From positions 1 through 17,213 of the forward strand of contig JBFLYE010000030.1 of the NCBI GenBank assembly GCA_040756715.1: 17,213 nucleotides of DNA. The letters run 5' to 3'. The translations under genes and the position numbers were made by a program. The DNA is from a bacterium. GTDB lineage: Bacteria; UBA9089; UBA9088. This document shows positions 6,587 to 13,581 of the stretch, one piece after another (the stretch's first letter is position 1; every line of letters starts with the position of its first letter). A model generated the notes under the pieces. It had not been told where the DNA came from. It worked only from the letters and a program-made list of their open reading frames with translations, and did no database searches.

Positions 6587-8785
6587 ATGTTTGAAAATGT
6601 AATTCTTTGGATTGTATTGGGAAGTGGGGTTTTGGCTCTTCTTTATGCCTTTTATTTGGCAAATACCATTTTAAAGGAAGACACGGGGACAGAGGATATG
6701 AAAAGGGTAGCAAGTGCTATCCAGGAGGGAGCAGGTGCCTATTTAAAGCGACAATTTACCACCATAGCAGGGCTTATTTTTGTCCTTACCATTGTCCTTC
6801 TCTTTACCTCGCCTCCATCTGAGGCAGGAGCCAGTGCAACACAAGGCTTTGATTGGTTTATTTCAATAGGAAGAAGCCTTGCCTTTTTGATGGGAGCAAT
6901 ATTTTCTGCCTCAATTGGTGGAATAGGAATGAGCCTTGCGGTAAGAGGAAATGTAAGGACAACCCAGGCTGCCCGTTCATCATTAAGAAAGGCATTAAAG
7001 ATAAGCTTTAGAACAGGCTCAATTACAGGGATGATCTGCGTTGGACTTGGAATCATTGGAGCAACCATAATCTACATAATCTACAGAGAAAGGTGCTATG
7101 AGGTTCTGGTTGGCTTTGGATTTGGCGGATGCCTCCTTGCTTTATTTATGCGTGTGGGTGGAGGAATCTATACAAAGGCAGCAGATGTGGGTGCAGACCT
7201 GGTGGGAAAGGTTGAGAAGGGAATACCCGAGGATGACCCAAGGAATGCGGCAACCATAGCAGACAATGTGGGTGACAATGTGGGTGATTGTGCAGGAATG
7301 GCCGCCGATATATTTGAATCCTATGAGGTTACCTTGGTTGCTGCAATGATCTTGGGAACAATTGCTCTGCCACCATCCCAATTTGGAGCTATTGGTGTCA
7401 TATTTCCGCTGATCATCAGGGCAATTGGTGTTTTAACCTCTATCCTTGGAACATACATGGTTCAGGCAAAGTCAGAGGATGAGGATGCAATGAGGCCAAT
7501 TCAGAGGGCATTTACTGTCTCTGCTATTATTACAGCCCTTTTAACGCTTGTTGTCTCTTATGTTTATATGAGAGGTGACCTTCGTTTTGGATTTGCGGTT
7601 GCTGTTGGTCTTGTCCTGGCTATTTGTATCTCATATCTTACCGAGCATTTTACCTCAACCAAGCAATCTCCAGTCCAAGAAATAGCAAGGTCAACCCAGG
7701 CAGGCCCTGCCACAACCATTCTCTCTGGATTTGCGGTGGGGTTAGAATCCTCTGTCTGGTCAATATTCCTTATTGCTCTTGCGATTGTTGGTTCAATGCT
7801 TCTCTTTGGAGGAGATGTTAATTTTGCCCTATATGGCATATCTTTATGTGGTATGGGAATGCTTGCCACAACAGGGGTTATTGTATCTATGGATTCCTAT
7901 GGCCCAGTTACAGACAATGCACATGGGATTGGTGAGATGACCGGGGTAGGCCATGAGGGAAAGACAGAGGAGATTACAAATAGGCTTGATGCGGTGGGAA
8001 ATACAACCAAGGCTACCACAAAGGGATTTGCCATTGCAACCGCTGCAATTGCCGCTATTTCTCTATTTTCCTCATATATTGGCTCTTCAGGCCTTTTAGA
8101 AACAGGAATCAGGATAAATGTTCCCCTTGTCTTTGTTGGGTTTCTCTTTGGAGGAGGGATTCCATTTTTGTTTTCCTCATTATTAGTAAGAGCAGTGGGA
8201 AGGGCAGCAGGAAAGATGGTAGAGGAGGTGAGACGCCAATTCCATGAAATCCCTGGGATTATGGAGGGAACAAGCAGACCAGAGTATGCAAAGTGTATTG
8301 ATATTGCAACCTCTGCCGCACAAAAGGAGCTTATCGGTCCTGGTCTTCTTGCTGTATTAGCTCCTGTGATCATTGGCTTTAGTTTTGGAGCAGAGGCATT
8401 GGGTGGATACCTGGTTGGCATTATTCTTTCAGGTCAATTGCTTGCTGTATTTATGGCAAATTCTGGAGGTGCCTGGGACAATGCTAAGAAATTCATAGAG
8501 GAGGGAAACTATGGTGGAAAGGGTTCTGATTGCCATAAAGCAGGCGTTATTGGTGATACCGTGGGAGACCCCTTAAAGGATACATCAGGTCCTGCCTTAA
8601 ATCCATTGATAAAGGTGATGAACCTCATAGCCTTACTTATTGCAGGCTTGGTCATGAAATATGGGCTTATAAGAAAAAGCGGATTTTTCTTTAAAGGGGG
8701 AACAATAATTGCCATAGTTATTTCCTTAATCCTTGTTGCAATTGCAATATTAAATAGCAAAAGGGAGGCGTTTAAAGGGAAATAA
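6587..8785 (+). CDS. hppA: Membrane-bound proton-translocating pyrophosphatase, K+-independent type
   Basis: 732-residue integral membrane ion pump that couples pyrophosphate hydrolysis to cation export, of typical family length with about 16 hydrophobic segments. The catalytic region is intact: DVGADLVGKVE near residue 199, DDPRNAATIADNVGDNVGD near 216, DNAHGIGEM near 444, and GDTVGDPLKDTSGPALN near 655. Residues 471-480 read GNTTKATTKG, with lysine at 475. In this family Lys instead of Ala here marks the K+-independent subfamily, usually H+-pumping; K+-dependent members read GNTTAA. The gene has its own strong promoter and AGGAGG. Its mRNA may continue into prfB, 76 bp downstream, since I see no terminator between them. 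Confidence in the family is very high; pumping-ion specificity is inferred from the motif. Confidence 0.97.
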   Translation: MFENVILWIVLGSGVLALLYAFYLANTILKEDTGTEDMKRVASAIQEGAGAYLKRQFTTIAGLIFVLTIVLLFTSPPSEAGASATQGFDWFISIGRSLAFLMGAIFSASIGGIGMSLAVRGNVRTTQAARSSLRKALKISFRTGSITGMICVGLGIIGATIIYIIYRERCYEVLVGFGFGGCLLALFMRVGGGIYTKAADVGADLVGKVEKGIPEDDPRNAATIADNVGDNVGDCAGMAADIFESYEVTLVAAMILGTIALPPSQFGAIGVIFPLIIRAIGVLTSILGTYMVQAKSEDEDAMRPIQRAFTVSAIITALLTLVVSYVYMRGDLRFGFAVAVGLVLAICISYLTEHFTSTKQSPVQEIARSTQAGPATTILSGFAVGLESSVWSIFLIALAIVGSMLLFGGDVNFALYGISLCGMGMLATTGVIVSMDSYGPVTDNAHGIGEMTGVGHEGKTEEITNRLDAVGNTTKATTKGFAIATAAIAAISLFSSYIGSSGLLETGIRINVPLVFVGFLFGGGIPFLFSSLLVRAVGRAAGKMVEEVRRQFHEIPGIMEGTSRPEYAKCIDIATSAAQKELIGPGLLAVLAPVIIGFSFGAEALGGYLVGIILSGQLLAVFMANSGGAWDNAKKFIEEGNYGGKGSDCHKAGVIGDTVGDPLKDTSGPALNPLIKVMNLIALLIAGLVMKYGLIRKSGFFFKGGTIIAIVISLILVAIAILNSKREAFKGK

Positions 8786-8861
8786 GGAGGTATGTGTTTA
8801 GCTCTTTTATAAGATCAGGTAGAGGGTTTTAAATGAATTTTAAGACAAATAAACATATCCA

Positions 8862-9935
8862 ATGAAAGAGCTAATTGGGGCAATAGGAAAAATAGAAAGG
8901 CAGGTTGAGGAGATAGAAAAGGGCTTAATTGAAAAAATAAAAAGAAAAGAAACCCTTGAGAAGGAAGAAACCCTTTCTTCATTTTGGGATTCTCCTAATG
9001 CAGGCAAAAAAATAAAGGAGCTGAAAGATTTAAGGGATTTCCTCTCTCCCTACCTTAAGGTTTTAAAAGAAAAAGATGAGTTAAAGGATTTGCTTTCCTT
9101 AGGAGAAGACCCTGAGATATTAGACGAGCTTAATAAGAAAAAGGATAATCTTTTAAGAGAAATTGAGGAGGTTAAGTTTTTATATGCCTTTTCTGGAAAG
9201 CACGATAAGGACAATGCGATTATCTCAATCCATCCAGGGGCAGGTGGAACAGAATCTTGCGATTGGGCAGCTATGCTCTTTAGGATGTATCTTAGGTGGG
9301 CAGAAACAAAGGGTTATAAAACAAGGATTTTAGACTTGCTTGCTGGGGATGAGACAGGGATAAGCTCGGTTGTATTTATTATAGAAGGAAGGAATGCCTA
9401 TGGCTGGCTTAAAGGAGAAAAGGGAATCCATCGCTTAGTGAGAATATCGCCATTTGATGCAAATAAAAGAAGGCATACATCATTTGCCTCTGTTTTTGTT
9501 ATGCCAGAGATAACAGACCCAATTGAGGTAGATATTAAGGATGAAGATTTAAAGATTGATACATTTAGGTCATCTGCACCAGGTGGACAGCATGTCCAAA
9601 AGACAGAGTCAGCCATAAGAATTACCCATATACCAACCGGTATTGTTGTTTCTTCTCAAAATGAAAGATCCCAGCATCAGAACAAGGCAAATGCCTTAAA
9701 GGTTTTATATTCAAGGCTATATGAATATTATGAAGAAAAAAGACAAGAGGATTTACAAAAAATAGGGGGAGAAAAAAAGGCCATTGGATGGGGCTCTCAG
9801 ATAAGGTCATATGTTTTTTGTCCATATACCATGGTAAAAGACCATAGAACAGGGGAAGAAACAGGGAATATAAAGGGAGTTATGGATGGTGAGATTGATT
9901 GCTTTCTAAAGGCAGAACTTTTGTTAGGGATTTAG
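8862..9935 (+). CDS. prfB: Peptide chain release factor 2 (RF2)
   Basis: 357 residues, close to the usual RF2 length. The N-terminal coiled-coil domain (about 1-110) is followed by the decoding domain with the tripeptide SPF at 196-198, the RF2 signature for UGA/UAA recognition, and by GGQ at 241-243 (APGGQHVQKTESA), which triggers peptide release in the ribosomal peptidyl transferase centre. The conserved GWGSQIRSYV segment follows. The gene is one continuous frame, so the programmed +1 frameshift that controls RF2 in many bacteria is absent; an in-frame TAA at 8850 rules out an N-terminal extension in this frame. No good Shine-Dalgarno or promoter is visible directly upstream, so it may be transcribed with hppA. 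Confidence 0.96.
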   Translation: MKELIGAIGKIERQVEEIEKGLIEKIKRKETLEKEETLSSFWDSPNAGKKIKELKDLRDFLSPYLKVLKEKDELKDLLSLGEDPEILDELNKKKDNLLREIEEVKFLYAFSGKHDKDNAIISIHPGAGGTESCDWAAMLFRMYLRWAETKGYKTRILDLLAGDETGISSVVFIIEGRNAYGWLKGEKGIHRLVRISPFDANKRRHTSFASVFVMPEITDPIEVDIKDEDLKIDTFRSSAPGGQHVQKTESAIRITHIPTGIVVSSQNERSQHQNKANALKVLYSRLYEYYEEKRQEDLQKIGGEKKAIGWGSQIRSYVFCPYTMVKDHRTGEETGNIKGVMDGEIDCFLKAELLLGI

Positions 9936-9966
9936 CTAATCTTAAGGAAAGCTTTTTATAAAATTA
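9931..9966 (+). repeat. Intergenic repeat copy 1 (prfB 3' end)
   Basis: The stretch from TTTAG at the end of prfB through TAATCTTAAGGAAA and TATAAAATTAT matches 12782-12816 almost base for base, with two substitutions and a 2-bp indel. It ends just before the -35 of the next gene, so it could contain an upstream regulatory site or be a dispersed repeat. Confidence 0.55.
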
Positions 9967-9995
9967 TTGATTTTTTTATCCATTCTTTGTAAGAT
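9967..9995 (+). promoter_or_regulatory. Promoter of the second ligase-like gene, leaderless type
   Basis: -35 TTGATT (9967-9972), 17-bp spacer, -10 TAAGAT (9990-9995), then 6 nt to the GTG at 10002. The short distance means the transcript should begin at or near the GTG; the GG directly before it is too close to act as a Shine-Dalgarno sequence. Confidence 0.65.
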
Positions 9996-10001
9996 TAAAG
10001 G

Positions 10002-11975
10002 GTGAAAAGGGTTGACCAGGTTATAGAATATCTTATTTTAGGAATTCTTATCCTCATCCCTTTGTTTTATGATCCAAACATCTATGTTACATTTGACCTT
10101 TCAAAGGCTTTGCTTCTTCGCTTTTTAAGCCTTATTCTCCTTGCTTTTGTCTCCTTTCGGATAATTTTTTATCCCTTTGCATTCAAAAGAATCGGCCTTT
10201 ATCCCCCTGTAATTGCATTTTTTATCTCAAGCATTACTTCAACCATTTTTTCTGTATCTCCTTGGCAAAGCCTTTTAGGAACATATAGAAGATTTGAGGG
10301 TCTCATTGCTATTATGAGCTATATCTTTCTATTCTTTGTGGTGACAAATTTTGTTTCTCCTTTAAGGATAAATAGATTCCTTAAAACAATTGTTATTGTT
10401 GGGACAATCGCATCTATAAAGGGAATATTTGAGGGATTAAGCGGAACCTATCCCCTTTGTTTCTTTGGAAATCAAAATTTTCTAGCCGCCTATCTTGTTT
10501 TGAGTATTCCATTTTCCTTTTTCCTTTCCTTTCAAAGCAATAGGCTATGGATTTCTACATTCATTATAATGGTCTTCTGCCTTCTATTAACAAGAACAAG
10601 GGGTGCATACCTCGCCTTTTTTATAAGTATGCCTTTGTTTTTTATCCTAACAGGAAAAGGGTTATTAAAGAGGATTGAGGTAAAGGCTATTTTAGGAATC
10701 CTCCTCTTTGCTTTTTTAATTCTTTCCTTAAACCCAGCCACATCACCTATCCAAAGGATTTTAGGGACATTTAAGGTCTCCAAGCAGGGCATAGCTTTTC
10801 AGGGAACAGCCCTTGAAAGGTTATACCTCTGGAAGGCTGGATTTAAAACAATGCTTGCCTATCCCCTGACCGGCTGTGGGATTGAAGCAATGAGGCTTGC
10901 CTATGCAAAGTTTGAGGAAGCAGAGCTTGAGGTGGTTGGTGGACACAATGTCAAGGCAGATAGGAGCCACAATGAGACGGTTGATATGGGTGTTACAAGG
11001 GGAATCCCTGGGCTTATTATCTATATCTGGCTCTGGATAACCATTATAGTTTTATCTTTAAGGATAAAAAATAGGCTTTTATCTGCATCCTTTCTTGCCT
11101 CTTTAATTGCCTATTTTGTTCAATGTCAATTCAATTTTTCAATGATCTCATACACCACAACATTCTGGATATTGCTCTCCCTTTTGTGTTTAGCCTTAAG
11201 GGAACAGGAGAAGAAAAAACTCCCTCTTGCAAAACCAAAATTTTCCCCAGGCAGAATTATTTTGTTTGTCTGTTGTCTGTTGTCTGTTGTCTGTTGTCTC
11301 ATTTTAACTATCCCCATATACAAAGCTGATGTATTATTCAAAAATGCGGTGCATTATAAAGAAAGGGGACAATTTGATAATGCTATCCAATATGCAGAGG
11401 AGGCTTTAAAAAAGCATCCAAAGGAGCCATATTACTATGAGACCCTTTGCGAATCCTTATTTATGAAGGCACAATTTGCCGAAACAAAAGAAAAACAAAG
11501 GGAATGGGTAAATAGGGCATTTATAGCAGCAGACAAAGCCCTTTCTATTACACCAACCAATGGTTTCTTTTATAACCTCCTAGGAGGTCTCCATACCCTT
11601 TTATATTTCTCGGGAGATGAAAAGGAAAGGGATTTAGCGATTAAAGAATATAGGCATGCATTGGAGCTTATTCCTGTATTTATTGAGCCATACCTTAACC
11701 TCGCCATTATCTATAAAAAGGAGGGAGATATTGATAAAGCTATGTATTGCTATAAAAAAATCCTTGAGTTTAATCCCGAGCATCCCGAGGCATTGATAAG
11801 CCTTTCTGACATCTATTATCAAAAGCATGATATAAAAAATGCCTTAATTTTCTTTGAAAAAACAAGGGTTGCCTGCGAAAAGGCAATTCTTAATGATCCC
11901 ACAAATAAAAAAATTCCTCCCATTTTAAAATATGCAGAGTCTATGATTTCAATTATTGGCAAAACCCCTCTTTAA
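10002..11975 (+). CDS. Second O-antigen ligase/polymerase-like membrane protein with TPR tail
   Basis: 657 residues starting at GTG. It is paralogous along its length to the minus-strand protein at 1285-3540: compare GTYRRFEGLIAIMSYI, GNQNFLAAYLVL, RTRGAYLAF, LERLYLWKAGFKTML with YPLTGCGIEA, and DRSHNETVDMG. Residues 1 to about 430 are membrane-spanning with the Wzy_C loop; from about 440 to 640 come TPR-like units (VHYKERGQFDNAIQYAEEAL; PYLNLAIIYKKEGDIDKAMY). The role is presumably glycan ligation or polymerisation on the outer face of the inner membrane, and the two paralogues may act on different substrates. A heptanucleotide tandem repeat (11269-11296) sits in the codons of the last membrane segment before the TPRs. 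The gene has its own leaderless-type promoter. Confidence 0.85.
   Translation: MKRVDQVIEYLILGILILIPLFYDPNIYVTFDLSKALLLRFLSLILLAFVSFRIIFYPFAFKRIGLYPPVIAFFISSITSTIFSVSPWQSLLGTYRRFEGLIAIMSYIFLFFVVTNFVSPLRINRFLKTIVIVGTIASIKGIFEGLSGTYPLCFFGNQNFLAAYLVLSIPFSFFLSFQSNRLWISTFIIMVFCLLLTRTRGAYLAFFISMPLFFILTGKGLLKRIEVKAILGILLFAFLILSLNPATSPIQRILGTFKVSKQGIAFQGTALERLYLWKAGFKTMLAYPLTGCGIEAMRLAYAKFEEAELEVVGGHNVKADRSHNETVDMGVTRGIPGLIIYIWLWITIIVLSLRIKNRLLSASFLASLIAYFVQCQFNFSMISYTTTFWILLSLLCLALREQEKKKLPLAKPKFSPGRIILFVCCLLSVVCCLILTIPIYKADVLFKNAVHYKERGQFDNAIQYAEEALKKHPKEPYYYETLCESLFMKAQFAETKEKQREWVNRAFIAADKALSITPTNGFFYNLLGGLHTLLYFSGDEKERDLAIKEYRHALELIPVFIEPYLNLAIIYKKEGDIDKAMYCYKKILEFNPEHPEALISLSDIYYQKHDIKNALIFFEKTRVACEKAILNDPTNKKIPPILKYAESMISIIGKTPL
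11269..11296 (+). repeat. Heptanucleotide tandem repeat TCTGTTG x4 inside the coding sequence
   Basis: Four perfect copies of TCTGTTG, preceded by TTTG and followed by a partial TCT. They encode codons about 423-432 (VCCLLSVVCC), a hydrophobic segment. Gain or loss of a single unit would shift the frame and cut off the TPR tail. Confidence 0.9.
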
Positions 11976-11992
11976 TGAGAGAGCAAAAACAA

Positions 11993-12021
11993 TTGACTTT
12001 CTTTTAATCTTTTTATAAGAT
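11993..12021 (+). promoter_or_regulatory. Promoter of hdrC, leaderless type
   Basis: -35 TTGACT (11993-11998), 17-bp spacer, -10 TAAGAT (12016-12021), then 7 nt to the ATG at 12029. No Shine-Dalgarno sequence is present. Confidence 0.75.
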
Positions 12022-12028
12022 GTAACCT

Positions 12029-12493
12029 ATGGAATCTATAAAAAAGGATTTGGCAAAGTGCTATCAGTGTGGGAAATGTAGTGCCGGGTGTCCGATTGCT
12101 TCCTTTATGGATTACACACCAAACAGGCTGATCAGATTTATCCAGCTTGAAAGAATAGAGCCTGTCTTAAAAAGCAAGACAATCTGGCTCTGTGCCCTTT
12201 GCAAAACCTGTAGTGTTAGATGCCCAAAGGAAATAGACTTGGCAGGGGTTATGAATAGATTAAGGCTTATCTCAGAAGAGGAAAATGTAAAGCCGGGTGA
12301 AAAAAATGTCTTTCTTTTTCATAAGCTCTTTAATCAGGAGATTAAAAAAAATGGGAGGCTCTTTGAATTAAGCCTTATTTTAAAATACAATCTTTTCTCC
12401 GCTAATCCCACAAAGGATATCTTGCTTGGTCTTCTTATGTTCAAAAAGGGAAAAATTTCCTTGTTTCCAAAGAAATGGGTAAAGAAGAGATAG
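12029..12493 (+). CDS. hdrC: HdrC-like iron-sulfur subunit of heterodisulfide reductase
   Basis: 154 residues with two 4Fe-4S motifs: Cys11, Cys14, Cys17, Cys21 (KCYQCGKCSAGCP) and Cys55, Cys58, Cys61, Cys65 (CALCKTCSVRCPKEIDL). This spacing, the small size and the C-terminal region match HdrC, the electron-relay subunit that feeds the HdrB active site. In bacteria such Hdr-like modules serve in electron transfer or electron bifurcation with partners such as HdrA and hydrogenase or formate dehydrogenase; none of these is in the window. The matching HdrB gene appears only at 16803, 4.3 kb further on. The gene is driven by its own leaderless-type promoter. Its last 19 bp overlap the ATG of a decayed gene. 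Confidence 0.85.
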   Translation: MESIKKDLAKCYQCGKCSAGCPIASFMDYTPNRLIRFIQLERIEPVLKSKTIWLCALCKTCSVRCPKEIDLAGVMNRLRLISEEENVKPGEKNVFLFHKLFNQEIKKNGRLFELSLILKYNLFSANPTKDILLGLLMFKKGKISLFPKKWVKKR

Positions 12494-12706
12494 AAGATCA
12501 ATTAGAAATAGGCGAAGATTCTAAATGGGAGTTTAAATCAGGGATTCCCCATTATCATCTTTGTCCATGCTTTAAGGCTAAAATTGGTGCATAATGTTGG
12601 ATTGGGCATTCCCACAATGTTTCGGCTAATGAAAAAGGCAGGTCTGCCTTCGCCAGAAATAAGCCTTATAGGAAGAGAATTTAGGCTTGTCTTAAGGAGA
12701 TATTAA
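12475..12706 (+). pseudogene. Decayed AlbA_2 (Schlafen-like) ATP-binding regulator
   Basis: The first 39 codons (12475-12594) contain LEIGEDSKWEFKSGIP, the usual beginning of AlbA_2 domain proteins. In another frame, up to TAA at 12704-12706, lies VGLGIPTMFRLMKKAGLPSP followed by EISLIGREFRLVLRRY, the typical C-terminal end of the same protein class. Intact members are about 400-600 residues; here the two ends are joined with nearly all the middle missing and the frame changed. This is therefore a deletion pseudogene. The domain assignment is from memory of motifs. Confidence 0.65.
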
Positions 12707-12707
12707 A

Positions 12708-12749
12708 ATGGAGTGGTATGAAGGATTAAATTCTAACCAGCAATTATAG
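12708..12749 (+). pseudogene. Possible 5' stub of a UvrD/PcrA-type helicase gene
   Basis: A good AAGGAG (12694-12699) precedes an ATG at 12708 with 13 codons, MEWYEGLNSNQQL, then TAG. The beginning resembles the N-terminus of UvrD/PcrA helicases (GLN..Q..AV), but the Walker A region that should follow is absent. It is too short for certainty and may be chance. Confidence 0.25.
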
Positions 12750-12781
12750 TTAATTCCATAACGCTTTACAAAATGTATGTG

Positions 12782-12816
12782 TTTAGATAATCTTAAGGAA
12801 AACTTTATAAAATTAT
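12782..12816 (+). repeat. Intergenic repeat copy 2
   Basis: Near-identical to 9931-9966 at the 3' end of prfB (TTTAG, one variable base, then TAATCTTAAGGAAA). Just upstream, TATGTGTTTAG (12778-12788 approximately) also matches 8791-8801 before prfB. Further on, TGAATTTTTAAACAGATAAA near 12925 resembles the segment near 8834. Pieces of both prfB flanks therefore recur in this gene-free stretch. Confidence 0.5.
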
Positions 12817-12910
12817 GAATTTTGAATGTTGAATTTTGAATTAAAAGGGAAAAAATTTTATAAAACTTAAACCTTTTTCAATTCAAAATTCAAAATTTAG
12901 AATTCAAAAT
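12817..12910 (+). repeat. AATTTTGAA-type imperfect inverted repeat
   Basis: The left arm, best at 12829-12848 (TTGAATTTTGAATTAAAAGG), is mirrored by 12872-12893 (CCTTTTTCAATTCAAAATTC), with a 23-nt A/T-rich centre. Further AATTTTGAA-like copies extend both arms. A related CAAAATGCAAAA stretch lies before pyrK (about 3917-3970). No gene lies between 12750 and 13024. Confidence 0.65.
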
Positions 12911-12963
12911 TTCTTAAAAGGTGGATGAATTTTTAAACAGATAAACACAACCCTATCTATTTT

Positions 12964-12998
12964 TGCACTAAGTAATGGAAGATACTATACTTTGTGCA
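12964..12998. repeat. Inverted repeat TGCACTAAGTA / TACTTTGTGCA
   Basis: Two 11-bp arms with a single mismatch are separated by 13 bp, just beyond the 3' end of the minus-strand gene at 13025. It is not followed by a T run on either strand, so a terminator is unlikely; it could be a protein-binding site. Confidence 0.4.
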
Positions 12999-13024
12999 TT
13001 GTGAGGAAGCTAGATACATACCCT

Positions 13025-13264
13025 CTATTTTTTATCCTCAGAGATAAACTCTTTTACCGCATCTATTGCAAAATATGGAATTCCCACTACTATTGGCACA
13101 AATAAGAAACAGCTCAATACCCACAATATCCTTTTCCAGCGCTTATCTATAAGAGAAGGTGCTTTAAGTCTAATCTCATCGGCCATACGGTTTAACATAA
13201 AGAAGGAAATTATTACCCAGCCTAGATACCCTATTACGATTGTTATTACAGTAGATAACTTCAT
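13025..13264 (-). CDS. Small two-helix membrane protein, function unknown
   Basis: 79 residues with two hydrophobic segments (about 4-24 and 47-66) separated by a charged stretch (RMADEIRLKAPSLIDKRWKR) and ending in a charged tail. I do not recognise a family. It is preceded on the minus strand by a plausible promoter (TTGACT, 18 bp, TATTCT) whose -10 lies 8 nt before the ATG, in the style of the resident leaderless genes. It faces away from the cassette array, in the place where an integron would normally carry its integrase gene, but the protein has nothing in common with a tyrosine recombinase. Confidence 0.6.
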   Translation of the reverse strand: MKLSTVITIVIGYLGWVIISFFMLNRMADEIRLKAPSLIDKRWKRILWVLSCFLFVPIVVGIPYFAIDAVKEFISEDKK

Positions 13265-13272
13265 CTTTTTAT

Positions 13273-13302
13273 AGAATACTTAGCCTGCGACCCTTAAGTC
13301 AA
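13273..13302 (-). promoter_or_regulatory. Promoter of the small membrane protein gene
   Basis: Minus-strand reading: TTGACT (13297-13302), 18-bp spacer, TATTCT (13273-13278), then 8 nt to the ATG. The -10 is imperfect, so support is moderate. Confidence 0.5.
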
Positions 13303-13408
13303 GGAATTTTGCAAAAGTAAGTCTAAAATTGGCTTTTTATGAAAGGTTTTTGATACAATATGTTAAACAATCCGACGCAAAGGTAGCGAAATATCGGAAG
13401 TTTTTACT

Positions 13409-13436
13409 TTGACTTTTTGAAATTTTATATTATACT
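13409..13436 (+). promoter_or_regulatory. Promoter facing the cassette array
   Basis: TTGACT (13409-13414), 16-bp spacer, TATACT (13431-13436). It points into the cassettes and is the best candidate for driving the first cassette, taking the place of an integron Pc promoter. The -10 lies within the perfect hairpin sequence TTATACTA/TAGTATAA (13430-13450), which could be an operator. Confidence 0.55.
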
Positions 13437-13521
13437 AAAAAATAGTATAAGACAATTTTCTATAAAAAGAGCAAGAGGAATTGTATTATACAGAATTTTT
13501 TCTGTAATTTATAGTACTATA
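13430..13521. repeat. Cluster of palindromes upstream of the array
   Basis: Three perfect inverted repeats occur in 92 bp: TTATACTA-AAAAA-TAGTATAA (13430-13450), TACAGAA-TTTT-TTCTGTA (13489-13506) and TATAGTACTATA (13510-13521). The first and third share TAGTA/TACTA half-sites. The 13265-13546 stretch otherwise holds two promoters and no gene. Confidence 0.6.
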
Positions 13522-13546
13522 CCGAAAAATTTCCGTATATTTAATG

Positions 13547-13553
13547 GTTAGGT
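13547..13553 (+). other. Integron core site at the start of the array
   Basis: GTTAGGT matches the core consensus GTTRRRY. Recombination between G13547 and T13548 would define the 5' end of cassette A. The first 11 bp (GTTAGGTGGCA, 13547-13557) are the exact reverse complement of 14037-14047, the start of that cassette's attC. No inverted partner is found upstream, so this is an attI-like or secondary insertion site rather than another attC. Confidence 0.7.
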
Positions 13554-13581
13554 GGCAAATGCTAAAATAGAGGAGGAAAAG

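Noticed and set aside
7897-8421. Long minus-strand open frame (174 codons) inside hppA
   Set aside because: It lies antisense to a highly conserved gene, and its composition (many P, A, T, S) is a by-product of hppA codons.
8786-8811. AGGAGGT followed by ATG and a 6-codon frame after hppA
   Set aside because: The ATG is too close to the AGGAGG for normal initiation and the frame is tiny. It could be a leader peptide, but nothing supports that.
8862-8940. Programmed +1 frameshift in prfB
   Set aside because: The RF2 frame is open from a plausible start to the end, and no CTTTGA-type site with an upstream Shine-Dalgarno-like element is present.
11123-11329. Overlapping plus-strand frame in the second ligase-like gene
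   Set aside because: It is out of frame with the conserved protein and has no ribosome binding site; its hydrophobic end comes from the heptamer repeat, which reads alike in all frames.
13265-13546. Integrase gene or its remnant next to the first core site
   Set aside because: No frame shows tyrosine-recombinase motifs; the region is A/T-rich with palindromes and promoters, and the adjacent small gene encodes a membrane protein.
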